A DNA stretch of 64,000 nucleotides, from the NCBI GenBank assembly GCA_031732755.1, contig JAVMKI010000066.1, positions 1 to 64,000 of the forward strand. The letters are read 5' to 3'. Below are positions 55,353 to 63,841 of this stretch, one piece after another. The number at the start of each line of letters is the position of its first letter. The first letter of the stretch is position 1. The stretch is from Contendibacter sp031732755 (lineage in GTDB: Bacteria > Pseudomonadota > Gammaproteobacteria > Competibacterales > Competibacteraceae). Position numbers and translations under genes: made by a program. Under the pieces are notes generated by a model that saw only the letters and a program-made list of their open reading frames with translations, had not been told where the DNA came from and did not search any database.

Positions 55353-55436
55353 CGTTGTCAACCAGGGTCGAGGGCGGAAAGCGGAGAACAACTATAAGAT
55401 TTTGAAGTTCTTATGAATTGTATGATCTTGCCGCGT

Positions 55437-56459
55437 TCATGCCGCGCGCCCGGTCCATCGCCACAACGAGGCTGCCAGAGCGATCCCACCACCGCTGGCG
55501 CAGAACAGCACCAGCGATCCCGGTTTCGGACCTTTGCCCTGGATGATGGCATCGTCCAGGGCCATGGGAATGCAGGCCGATCCGGTATAACCCCACTTGT
55601 CCATGACCCAGTGGGTTTTGTCGAGCGGCTGACCCAATACCGCCATGGTCGCCTCGATGACGCGCAGGTTGACCTGAGTGAAATAGTAGTGGTCCACGTC
55701 GTCCGGTCCCAATCGGGTTCCGGTCGCGGCGCTGGCCTTGGCCAGCAAACGCTCGATCAGCGGCGGCCAGTGTTCGACATTGAAGGTGGGTGGAAACTTG
55801 CGTACGAACCGAACGTGCGAAGGGCCGTACTGGGCGACGTTGGCGGCGGTGGCCGGACGATGCGTCCCCCCGGTGTAGATGCCCAGCGCGTCGTGATATT
55901 CACCGTTGGCAGTGGTGACGGTAGCCAGCCAACCCGGACGGGAACCGGCGCCCACGAGGACTGCGCCCGCCCCATCGGCGAACAGCGTAACGGTCTTCTT
56001 GTCGCTCCAGTCCAGAAACCGACTCATTCCGTACGCGCCGATCACCAGCACGAACCGTTCCTCGGGTTCGGTCGCAACGATTCTGGCCGCCACGTCCAGC
56101 GCGGTGACCCAGCCGGCGCAGGCCGTGTTCAGGTCGAATACGCCCGCCCGCCGCGCGCCCAGTTTGGCCTGCACCACCGCCGCCGTGGCCGGACTGAGGT
56201 AATCCGGCGTATCGGTGGCGACGATGATGCGGTCGAGCGCGTCCGGCTCCAACCCAGCCCGCGCCAGCGCCGCGCGCCCGGCGGCCACCGCCAGGTCGGA
56301 GGTCGCCTGATCGTCGGCCATGAAGTGGCGTTCACGGATACCGACGTTGGCCTCCAACCAGTCGCCGACCGATTCGCCCAGTAACCGATCAAAGTCGGCG
56401 TTGGTCAACACCCGCTCCGGGACGTAACTGCCGACGCTGATGATTTGTGCGTGCCGCAT
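55437..56459 (-). CDS. KAS III-like (FabH-fold) protein lacking catalytic His and Asn
   Basis: A 340-residue thiolase-fold protein. Cys114 in NTACAGW is present. At the place of the FabH His (PHQANLRI) it has FTQVNLRV, so Thr261; at the place of the Asn (GNTSAAS) it has GYTGSAC, so Tyr291. This departs from the Cys-His-Asn triad and suggests a reaction other than malonyl condensation, such as acyl transfer. Start 56459 has AGGA 9 bases upstream; the longer frame to 56504 overlaps the crotonase end. Neighbours suggest a lipid or secondary-metabolite role. Confidence 0.85.
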   Translation of the reverse strand: MRHAQIISVGSYVPERVLTNADFDRLLGESVGDWLEANVGIRERHFMADDQATSDLAVAAGRAALARAGLEPDALDRIIVATDTPDYLSPATAAVVQAKLGARRAGVFDLNTACAGWVTALDVAARIVATEPEERFVLVIGAYGMSRFLDWSDKKTVTLFADGAGAVLVGAGSRPGWLATVTTANGEYHDALGIYTGGTHRPATAANVAQYGPSHVRFVRKFPPTFNVEHWPPLIERLLAKASAATGTRLGPDDVDHYYFTQVNLRVIEATMAVLGQPLDKTHWVMDKWGYTGSACIPMALDDAIIQGKGPKPGSLVLFCASGGGIALAASLWRWTGRAA

Positions 56460-56493
56460 GGCGATATTCCTGGATTCGGCCAAGGCAATCCTC

Positions 56494-57309
56494 TTAATCC
56501 CCAAAGTGCGGCGGACGTTTCCGCATCGCCGCTGTCATCGCTTCGCGAGTGTCGTCCGACAGCAACATGGCGGCGTTCCAGGTCGCGACATAATCCAGCC
56601 CATCGGCGATGCTGTGATCGCGGCCATAATTGAGCATCTGCTTGACGCCGCGCACCGTCAATGGCGATTTGGCGGCGATGCCGACGGCGATGGCTCGCAC
56701 GCCGTCCCGCAACTGCGCGGCATCGGCGAATACCCGGTTCACCAGCCCCATCGCCTGTGCCTCGGTCGCGTCGAACTGGCGGGCGGTAAACGCCAACTCA
56801 CGCAACCGCCCCTCGCCGATCAGATAGGGCAGGCGTTGCAAGCTGCCCACATCGGCGATGATGGCCAGATCCACCTCCTTCAAGGAAAACACCGCGTCGG
56901 CGGTCGCGTAGCGCATGTCGCAGGCGGCGATCAGGTCCAGTCCGCCACCGATGCACAGGCCATGGATGGCGGCCAGCACCGGTTTACGGCAGGTTTCCAG
57001 CGCGGTGAACGCCGCCTGCAACTCCAGGATGATCCGCCGCAACCGCTCCTCCTTGCGACCCGGTCCCAGCGCCTCGACCGAGTCCAGCACCTCTCCCATC
57101 AACTCAAAATCAATGCCCGCGCAGAAATACCGGCCAGCGCCGCTCAGGACCGCGACGCGCGCCTCGGGCGTCATGTCCACCCAGCGAAAGATTTCACCAA
57201 TCTCTCGCCAGAGTGTTCCATTCAAGGCGTTCGCCTTGTCGGGGCGATTCAGTTCGATCCAGGCGATGGCATCGGCCAAGGTGACGGTCAGACAGGTAAA
57301 TTCCGGCAT
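56494..57309 (-). CDS. Crotonase-family protein, dienoyl-CoA isomerase-like
   Basis: A 271-residue enoyl-CoA hydratase/isomerase. The oxyanion-hole segment AAIHGLCIGGGLDLIAACDMRYATADAVFSLKEVDL (read in pieces) and the following AIIADVGSLQRLP match delta3,5-delta2,4-dienoyl-CoA isomerase, with the Glu of KEVD and the Asp of IADVGS at the acid/base positions. It would move double bonds in acyl-CoA. GGAG site about 10 bases before ATG 57309. It lies between the CorA-like and KAS III-like genes, all on the minus strand with gaps under 40 bases. Confidence 0.88.
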   Translation of the reverse strand: MPEFTCLTVTLADAIAWIELNRPDKANALNGTLWREIGEIFRWVDMTPEARVAVLSGAGRYFCAGIDFELMGEVLDSVEALGPGRKEERLRRIILELQAAFTALETCRKPVLAAIHGLCIGGGLDLIAACDMRYATADAVFSLKEVDLAIIADVGSLQRLPYLIGEGRLRELAFTARQFDATEAQAMGLVNRVFADAAQLRDGVRAIAVGIAAKSPLTVRGVKQMLNYGRDHSIADGLDYVATWNAAMLLSDDTREAMTAAMRKRPPHFGD

Positions 57310-57330
57310 GAAGCTTCTCCAGATAGCCAG

Positions 57331-58989
57331 TCAACGAAGGTTGGGCGGGCGCTTCTCCCAAACCTTGAACAACACGCCCAGCTTGTCGCGCAAGGCCAGC
57401 CGCTCGTCCGACAACGCCTCCAGAAAATCCGACAAGACCTTGGACTTGGCCACGCCATAGAAGACCAGCAGGATGGTGGGAGTCAGAACCCCCATCACGA
57501 TCAACAGCTTGATCCAGAACGATTCACCGGCATAGTCGAAGATGTTCATGCCCAGAAAACCGGTCAAAACCGTGGCGATCAGGCCCAGCGTGGTGACCAC
57601 GGTCAACCGCACCACGGTATTCGCCTGACGGCGCAAGCCATCGCTGTCCAGATATTGGTTCATTTCCTTGACCGCCTCACTGACATCCTGGTAGATCCGG
57701 TCGGTGTCGAGATGACCGGTCAACATCCGAAACAGATCCTTGGCCTGGGCTTGGTTGGAAACTTCGTGGAACCAGTAGCGGTGGGTGAAGCGCAGGAAAG
57801 TTTCGAAGATTCGGCGGATTTCCCGCTTGAACGTTTTGACCGACTCCACATCGTGGATGTCGAGCCGGCTGATCGCCATCACCAGCCATTCCGAGAACAA
57901 CATCAGAGCCGCCTTGTGGAAATGGGCGATCAGGTTGACCAGGAAATACTGGTGGCGAAACTGGCCCAGCAGGCCGGTATCCCTATTGGCGAAAAAGCGG
58001 TCGCCAGCCTGACCGACCATCACGAAGGCATGGCCGCAGCATAGATAGCGACTACCCAGCGCTGGATCGGCGGGATTCCAAAATTTATCGTAGCAGTAGC
58101 GTCGCTCGAAATCGGCCAGTTCCTGTGCGGAATAGGGAAGCGTGTCCGATGGCCCCGACCGGGTGATCAGCGCCAGTCGGGCAAAATCACCCCGGCTCAA
58201 GCTTCGCGGGTCGTCAAAACTGAGATAGGCCAACAGCGGCATCCGGTGGTATTCGATCTGCCGGTAGCGGATCATGCCCTCGCGGTCGGAATGGTAGAGG
58301 GCCAGCGGCCGCAACAGATAATCCCAGTGGGCGGCGACGTTGGGGGAACGGTGCCGGCAGACGAAATTGAGATATTTACGCCGGTTTTCGTAGTCGGACA
58401 CCGCCAGAATCTCGCCCGTGGCCGTCAGCCACTCCACCCGACGCGGACATTGTCCGCCCTGGCCGCTCGCTTCCCAGAACGCCGGATAGGCCCGACCCAG
58501 TTTAAAGAGCGTCTCCTGAGCCAGCGCCAGTGGCAGATCCTCGGTGAAAAACTCCACCGCCAGGATAATGATGTCGATGTCGTAGAAGAAATAAAGATCG
58601 ACATGGGCGACCTCGAACACCACTGGTGGCGCTTGCTCGTCAAGCACGACCCGCATTTTGGCGACATCCCGGCGGCGGTAGACACGGATCGGCGACTTGC
58701 CATAGCCGGTCAGGGCTTCGCGGCCGGTGCCCTCGCCATACAGAAAGCGCTGCACGTAGGGCAGGAAGGTGATGAATTCCTTGTAGTGGCGTTCCTGGAA
58801 ATCGTCGGGATCACCGAATTCGTCCTCCACTTCCCGCCAGGGCGATTGCTCGCCTACCGCCTCCAGCAATTCCCAGTACTTCGAGATATGTGGCTCCCGC
58901 ACCCGCGCGTGCATGACCTGCAAGGGCCACAGCAGGATTTGGCGGAAATGGCGGACCAGAGGAGAAGTGTTTTTTGCGGCGTCGCTCAC
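57331..58989 (-). CDS. Large CorA-like metal-transporter family protein
   Basis: A 552-residue protein. The first 450 residues are cytosolic and unusually aromatic/charged (FYDIDIIILAVEFFTEDLPLAL, read in pieces), followed by a helical stalk, then two membrane helices near the C-terminus. The GMN motif of CorA channels is at 480-482 at the end of the first helix (TGFLGMNIFD). The family signature and topology point to a Mg2+ or related divalent-cation channel, but the N-terminal domain is much longer than in CorA. Start is GTG with GAGG about 12 bases upstream. It is 21 bases upstream of the crotonase gene. Confidence 0.8.
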   Translation of the reverse strand: MSDAAKNTSPLVRHFRQILLWPLQVMHARVREPHISKYWELLEAVGEQSPWREVEDEFGDPDDFQERHYKEFITFLPYVQRFLYGEGTGREALTGYGKSPIRVYRRRDVAKMRVVLDEQAPPVVFEVAHVDLYFFYDIDIIILAVEFFTEDLPLALAQETLFKLGRAYPAFWEASGQGGQCPRRVEWLTATGEILAVSDYENRRKYLNFVCRHRSPNVAAHWDYLLRPLALYHSDREGMIRYRQIEYHRMPLLAYLSFDDPRSLSRGDFARLALITRSGPSDTLPYSAQELADFERRYCYDKFWNPADPALGSRYLCCGHAFVMVGQAGDRFFANRDTGLLGQFRHQYFLVNLIAHFHKAALMLFSEWLVMAISRLDIHDVESVKTFKREIRRIFETFLRFTHRYWFHEVSNQAQAKDLFRMLTGHLDTDRIYQDVSEAVKEMNQYLDSDGLRRQANTVVRLTVVTTLGLIATVLTGFLGMNIFDYAGESFWIKLLIVMGVLTPTILLVFYGVAKSKVLSDFLEALSDERLALRDKLGVLFKVWEKRPPNLR

Positions 58990-59206
58990 GGTATTCGATC
59001 CTCGCTAATCCCGTCGCGGGGCGGACTGATACGAATCAAACTGTCTAGAGCCTGCTCTCGCAAGATCAAAGCCTTGTTGGCGTGGGAACTCGCTGGCGGG
59101 CCATCGGACGAGTCATCGTCGGCAAGGCGGCCCTACAATTCACCAGTTGGTTCTCGCGCGACCGTCAAGGCTGAGAACAACGTTGCCATCGCGGTCGGAA
59201 AGCCCA

Positions 59207-59653
59207 TCACCCCGCGAACACCCCATAATGCCCCTTGAACGTCATGGCCGGCTCGCCATCGGCGCGCACGATGACTTCAACGCTCCAACGGGCCTTGCCG
59301 CGCTGGCGGTAGCGGTCGATAAAGTGTTCGACCGCCGCCGCGTCCGGCGGGACGCATTCGGCAACGATGGTTTCCCGCACTGGACGCAGAAACTTCAGCG
59401 TGCTGTCGATGATCACGATCTCGGCCGCTTCGCCGTGATGGCGCAGGGTGAGGGTAGTCAGCGCCCAGCCGGCGAGCGCGGCGATAGCGGCCATTGCGCC
59501 GCCGAACGCGGTGCCCTTGTCGTTGCGGTTCGGCTCCAACGGCGCGGTCAGCGCCAGTTGATTCTCTGCGGAATGCTCCACGCGCGCCTGCATGGCGCGG
59601 AACAGCGGAACATGGTGGGCCAGGTAGTCGTTCAATTCTTGTTGGTGAGACAT
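59207..59653 (-). CDS. Hotdog-fold thioesterase (YiiD C-terminal type)
   Basis: A 148-residue hotdog protein starting MSHQQELNDYLAHHVPLFRAM. It has the family's NDKGTAFGGAMAAIAALAGWALT (read in two parts) with an Asn-Asp pair and Gly turn before the central helix, and VIIDSTLKFLRPV. It should hydrolyse acyl thioesters; the acyl group is unknown. ATG 59653 was chosen; the open frame to 59737 lacks similarity. It is divergent from the nitroreductase gene. Confidence 0.85.
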   Translation of the reverse strand: MSHQQELNDYLAHHVPLFRAMQARVEHSAENQLALTAPLEPNRNDKGTAFGGAMAAIAALAGWALTTLTLRHHGEAAEIVIIDSTLKFLRPVRETIVAECVPPDAAAVEHFIDRYRQRGKARWSVEVIVRADGEPAMTFKGHYGVFAG

Positions 59654-59760
59654 GGCGGGTTTTCTGCCTGGAAGGCCGAGGAAATTTTGCTCATTATCGC
59701 TTTTTTTCAGGCCGCCGTGGTCTATGCAGAGTTGCAAAACCCGTTTCTCTGGAGAAACCC

Positions 59761-60369
59761 ATGCTCGAAAAACCCGCTCCTACTCAACTGCCTATCGCTG
59801 AACTCATCGCCCGCCGCTGGAGTCCGCGCGCCTTGGACCCGGATCGACCCGTCAGTCGCGACCATCTGCTGGCGTTGCTGGAAGCGGCCCGCTGGGCACC
59901 CTCCTGCTTCGGCGATCAGCCGTGGCGCTATCTGGTCTGGGATCGGTTCCGCGATCCCGCGGGCTGGCGCCAGGCATTTGAGTGTCTGGCCGAGGGCAAT
60001 CAGGTCTGGGTTAAAAACGCGCCATTATTATTGCTGGCGGTCGCGGCGCCGAATTTTGCCCACAACGGCCAACCGAATCGTTGGGCGCAGTACGATACCG
60101 GCGCGGCCAGCGAAAATCTCTGCCTGCAAGCGACCGCGTTGGGTCTGGTCGCGCATCAGATGGGTGGATTCGATCCTGACCAAGCCAAGGCTCGCTTCGA
60201 TATTCCCGTCGATCATGTCTGCATGGCGATGATCGCGGTCGGGCATCCGGGGGCGGTAGAGACATTGCCTGAGGTTCTGCGCGACAAGGAACAGGCGCCA
60301 CGGGAACGCAAGTCGCTGGACCGCTTCGTATTCGAGGGTGGTTGGGGCCGTAATCCACAACAGTCTTAA
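59761..60369 (+). CDS. Nitroreductase family FMN-dependent oxidoreductase
   Basis: A 202-residue protein starting MLEKPAPTQLPIAELI. The FMN-binding ARRWSPRALD and AARWAPSCFGDQPWRYL lie near the N-terminus, YDTGAASENLCLQATALGLVAHQMGGFD (in pieces) in the middle, and IAVGHPG near the end. Members reduce nitroaromatics, quinones or enones with NAD(P)H. The frame is open far upstream on the same strand but only in the antisense of the thioesterase gene, so 59761 was chosen. Confidence 0.92.
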   Translation: MLEKPAPTQLPIAELIARRWSPRALDPDRPVSRDHLLALLEAARWAPSCFGDQPWRYLVWDRFRDPAGWRQAFECLAEGNQVWVKNAPLLLLAVAAPNFAHNGQPNRWAQYDTGAASENLCLQATALGLVAHQMGGFDPDQAKARFDIPVDHVCMAMIAVGHPGAVETLPEVLRDKEQAPRERKSLDRFVFEGGWGRNPQQS

Positions 60370-60562
60370 AAGCTGCCCAAAACAAACCGGTCGATTGCAA
60401 GAGCCCGCTTGCCAGCGATGGTCAACCCAAATCGCTCGCGAGCAGGCGCGCGCTCCCGACCGGTAATAACCACGGAACCAATCAGTTGCCGATTAAACTC
60501 GTACTAATGGTTCTCCCGCCAGGGAATGGAGTTTATAGAACTTTCGGCGAAGGTTTCCGCGT

Positions 60563-62878
60563 TTATTTGGGAACGCACATCTTTACCCCTTCGTCCGTCC
60601 AGCCCTTGGCTTTCATCTCAGCCACCACGCCCATGTCAATTGTATAACGGTGGTTACTATCCTTGCTGGGATAACCGTTATTATAGAAACGATAGACTGG
60701 CAACATTCCCGAAGGACAAGATTGGTTGCTCGGTAAATTGACCCGATACTCTTCCTTCTCGTAATACCACGCTTCCCCCGTGCATGATCCCTGACCCTGT
60801 GGACACGCTTTCTGGTAACCGCTGTCGAGAAGCTGGCGTTCATCCACCAGGCCAGTATAGAAGTGACTATCCGGCTTATAAACTCCGCTGCGTTGCAGAG
60901 CGCCATAATAACGGGCGACGGCAACTGTCCCGGATGGTGCCGAGTTAAGTGGATAAACCTTGAAGGTATAGCCCGTCTTGAACCATCCCGCTTGTGGATT
61001 GGCTTCCAGGAACAGAATATCGCCTGGGTTAGCTGTATTGAAGTAATGGTCTTTCCCAGCGTGGTAAAATTCGACGGCGGTATCGCTGGTCGGCGTGCTA
61101 CTGGCGCTGTATTCATAAGCCCCCAGATCACTGGCCCGCCCCACAGGGCGCGCGCGTCCATCCAGGTCCTGGGCGACGCTGGGTTCTATCGCTTGGTCAA
61201 TGGCGGGAGAGCTGCTAGTCAGTCGATAATCTTGTGGAAGATCGCCACCAGCCTTCACAAAGGCTGGGTTGCTTTCCAATATCTGCCCCAGATCAGCCGT
61301 GCTATTGGGGTCATATTTGGAAACGGTGGGATCGCTATTGACCGAAATGGAGTTATTCAGACGCAGATAGCTGCTTCGTGGAAAAATCGCTGCCCGCGCG
61401 TTAGGATCGCTGGCTGATGTCGTATTATTGGCGATAGTGTGGAAGTTGGCGTCCAGACGGCTGGATTCCAGAAAGATCGCGCTACCAAAAACCGCCTGAT
61501 TCTTGGCTAGAAGATTATTCTGGGCAATCACAGTATCCGCAGCCTTAGTGATAAACATCGCGCCTCCTGACTTGGCGCTATGATTCATGATAGCGTTCCG
61601 GTACGCTTTCAAAGCCGACTCCGCTATATACAGACCACCACCTTCCCCTTGATCGCCGGTGAAGCGATTGGCGCTTATCGAGTTATGTTCGATGCGTACA
61701 GTTGAATTACGATAAATGGATAGTCCAGCCCCATATTGACCTGTGCGATTACCTTGCAGGGTATTATCAATAATGGTGGCAAATCCACGGTCCACGTGAA
61801 TCGCGCCTCCGGCAATTTCGGACTGATTCTCGGTAAAGGTGTTATTCCCGAGCCAACCTTTGGATTCGATACTCAGCATGATGGCTCCACCAAACTGCTT
61901 CGCGCTGTTTTGGCTAAAGCGGTTGCCGTCCATCACCAAGTCAAAAGCTTCCCCTTCGATATTATAGGCCCCAACCTGAAACACCGCGTGCGATAAAAAC
62001 GCTCCCCCATAATAATTGGCGTGATTGTTGGTGAATTCGTTGTTGACCAACTTCATACTGGCTCCTTCCTCGGCACCCACCGCGCCACCGTAATTGGCGG
62101 TATTGTTGAGGAACCGGTTATTGGAAATAATCACCCCGCCATGGCTGCGAGTATCGTGAATGACATGCACCGCACCACCTGTAGCCACATCGGCTGCATC
62201 GAAAGTGCATGAGTTAGCCTCGAAGTAATTACCATCGATGGTTCCACCGCTTCCTTGGGAAAGGAATATCGCGCCACCGGACGCGGGATTGCCATTCACG
62301 GTATTGCGCAAAAATTTATTCTTGCTAATCATAGGATGGCCGCCATAACTGGCGGCGATGGCAGCGCCGCCAGTGTTGTTACCTTCGGTATGATTATCGC
62401 TGAATGTATTGTTTTCGATTTGGGCGCTGCTGTCGGTATAGAGATAGACTCCACCGCCAATCAGCGCTCGGTTATTGCGGATGATATTATTACGAATAAT
62501 GGGTGATGCGCCATTCTGCGCAGTGATCGCACCACCACCACCACCGGTGACGCCATTTACCAGTGTAAAACCATCAATCACGCTGGTTTGTGATTCGTTA
62601 TCGAAGAAAGACACCAATGGCCCTGAGTTACCACCGCCATCGATGATAGTGCTTTCTGGACCAGCCTGACTGCGCAAGGTGACCGCCTTTCCCCAGAATC
62701 GTATGGTTTGCTTGTAGGTTCCAGGCGCTACTTCAACCACATCACCGTTGTTGGCTCCACGAATGGCGGATTCAATGGATTGACCAGGGCTAACCACGAT
62801 GGTTTTCGCCGACGAAATCAATGGTGACGATGCCAGTAAAATAGCAACCACAACACGAGTAAAATATAAGTGCGTCAT
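60563..62878 (-). CDS. Secreted right-handed beta-helix protein with DUF5648-like C-terminus
   Basis: A 771-residue exported protein. Signal peptide residues 1-24 (ends LISSA). TIVVSPGQSIESAIRGANNGDVVEVAPGTY (in pieces) opens a long parallel beta-helix of NxFxxNxAxxYGGA-type coils (residues 60-600). The last 150 residues (VEFYHAGKDHYFNTANPGD, FYTGLVDERQLLD, YRFYNNGYPSKDSNHRYT) match the DUF5648 pattern seen at the end of many secreted proteins. No enzymatic residues were recognised. It could be a surface or extracellular polysaccharide-binding or -modifying protein. It is 16 bases downstream of a methyltransferase gene and AT-richer than the core genome. Confidence 0.87.
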   Translation of the reverse strand: MTHLYFTRVVVAILLASSPLISSAKTIVVSPGQSIESAIRGANNGDVVEVAPGTYKQTIRFWGKAVTLRSQAGPESTIIDGGGNSGPLVSFFDNESQTSVIDGFTLVNGVTGGGGGAITAQNGASPIIRNNIIRNNRALIGGGVYLYTDSSAQIENNTFSDNHTEGNNTGGAAIAASYGGHPMISKNKFLRNTVNGNPASGGAIFLSQGSGGTIDGNYFEANSCTFDAADVATGGAVHVIHDTRSHGGVIISNNRFLNNTANYGGAVGAEEGASMKLVNNEFTNNHANYYGGAFLSHAVFQVGAYNIEGEAFDLVMDGNRFSQNSAKQFGGAIMLSIESKGWLGNNTFTENQSEIAGGAIHVDRGFATIIDNTLQGNRTGQYGAGLSIYRNSTVRIEHNSISANRFTGDQGEGGGLYIAESALKAYRNAIMNHSAKSGGAMFITKAADTVIAQNNLLAKNQAVFGSAIFLESSRLDANFHTIANNTTSASDPNARAAIFPRSSYLRLNNSISVNSDPTVSKYDPNSTADLGQILESNPAFVKAGGDLPQDYRLTSSSPAIDQAIEPSVAQDLDGRARPVGRASDLGAYEYSASSTPTSDTAVEFYHAGKDHYFNTANPGDILFLEANPQAGWFKTGYTFKVYPLNSAPSGTVAVARYYGALQRSGVYKPDSHFYTGLVDERQLLDSGYQKACPQGQGSCTGEAWYYEKEEYRVNLPSNQSCPSGMLPVYRFYNNGYPSKDSNHRYTIDMGVVAEMKAKGWTDEGVKMCVPK

Positions 62879-62894
62879 TAGGAGCTTCTCCAGA

Positions 62895-63809
62895 CTAATA
62901 CGATCCAAGGTTAATATGCTTCAGACAATCTGGTTTTTCTTCCTTGAAGCCGATCAAACAACGGCGGTAGCCATCGCTAAATAACTCGATTGGCGTATTA
63001 CACTGACCGACCACTTCAATAATGGCTTTGAAACCGACCTGCCGCATGGTATCGATCAGCCCACGATAAGTGGGCTGCAACTCGATGGCGCGAGTACCTT
63101 CAATGGCGACTGCTACGTTTCTATCACCAATCACCTTGTAAGCCGATATTGGCTCCTTATGGCAGATGGTTTCGATCACGGCAAAGCGACTAGCGCTACG
63201 ATAGCACAATTCCAGCACCTCCACGGGGCGCACAACATGGTAGAGCAGGCCCAGACACATCACTACATCCGCTGGGCAGGACTGGATTTCATAGACATCG
63301 CCCTGTGTGAAGGACACATTGGAAAAACGATAGTACTCCTTAAGAAACTCGGCTTGCGCCAGATTCTTTTCCCGATACTCGATTCCATGGACAGTGCGCA
63401 CGCCGCGCGCCGCGAGATCAAACGAAAATAATCCGCAATGACAAGCCAGATCGACGATATCCGCTTGCGCGGCGTTCGATCCCAGCAGTTGCAAGATCGT
63501 TTCGGAAATTAGTGTCGAGCGATAGCGATGGAAATCCATGGTTCGCTCGTTGAAGGTGGCGTTAATACGGGTTGTCAAACCCTCGTTGAACTCGAAGTAG
63601 TATTCCCAATGGCCGAGGCGATGGATGGTTTCGGTGAGTTGCTGGCGACTCCACGCGTGGTTTTCACGACGCATCCTGATAAAATCGAATTCCCGCAACT
63701 CAATGGTTTTACTATGCGTCGGCAACAAAAACTCAGTCGCTGGCGGCGATTGTGGCGCGACAGGTGGTGCTGGCCACAGCCGGGCCATGTATTGCATCAA
63801 GCGATTCAT
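62895..63809 (-). CDS. SAM-dependent methyltransferase
   Basis: A 304-residue class I methyltransferase. Motif I VDLACHCGLFSFDLAARG, then GIEYREKNLAQAEFLKEYY, QGDVYEIQSCPADVVMCLGLLYHVVRP (in parts) and VIETICHKE. The layout is like tRNA wobble-type (CmoB-like) or DUF1698-type methyltransferases that act on sugars or lipids. The substrate is unknown. GAGGAG lies about 8 bases before ATG 63809. It precedes the beta-helix gene and follows a gene cut by the window end, so it may belong to a surface-glycan operon. Confidence 0.85.
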   Translation of the reverse strand: MNRLMQYMARLWPAPPVAPQSPPATEFLLPTHSKTIELREFDFIRMRRENHAWSRQQLTETIHRLGHWEYYFEFNEGLTTRINATFNERTMDFHRYRSTLISETILQLLGSNAAQADIVDLACHCGLFSFDLAARGVRTVHGIEYREKNLAQAEFLKEYYRFSNVSFTQGDVYEIQSCPADVVMCLGLLYHVVRPVEVLELCYRSASRFAVIETICHKEPISAYKVIGDRNVAVAIEGTRAIELQPTYRGLIDTMRQVGFKAIIEVVGQCNTPIELFSDGYRRCLIGFKEEKPDCLKHINLGSY

Positions 63810-63841
63810 CTCGTTTTCTCCTCATTAGTGAAACATCTATT

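Noticed and set aside
56440..58044. 534-residue plus-strand open frame
   Set aside because: Antisense to the KAS III-like, crotonase and CorA-like genes; His/Gln-rich composition typical of a shadow frame.
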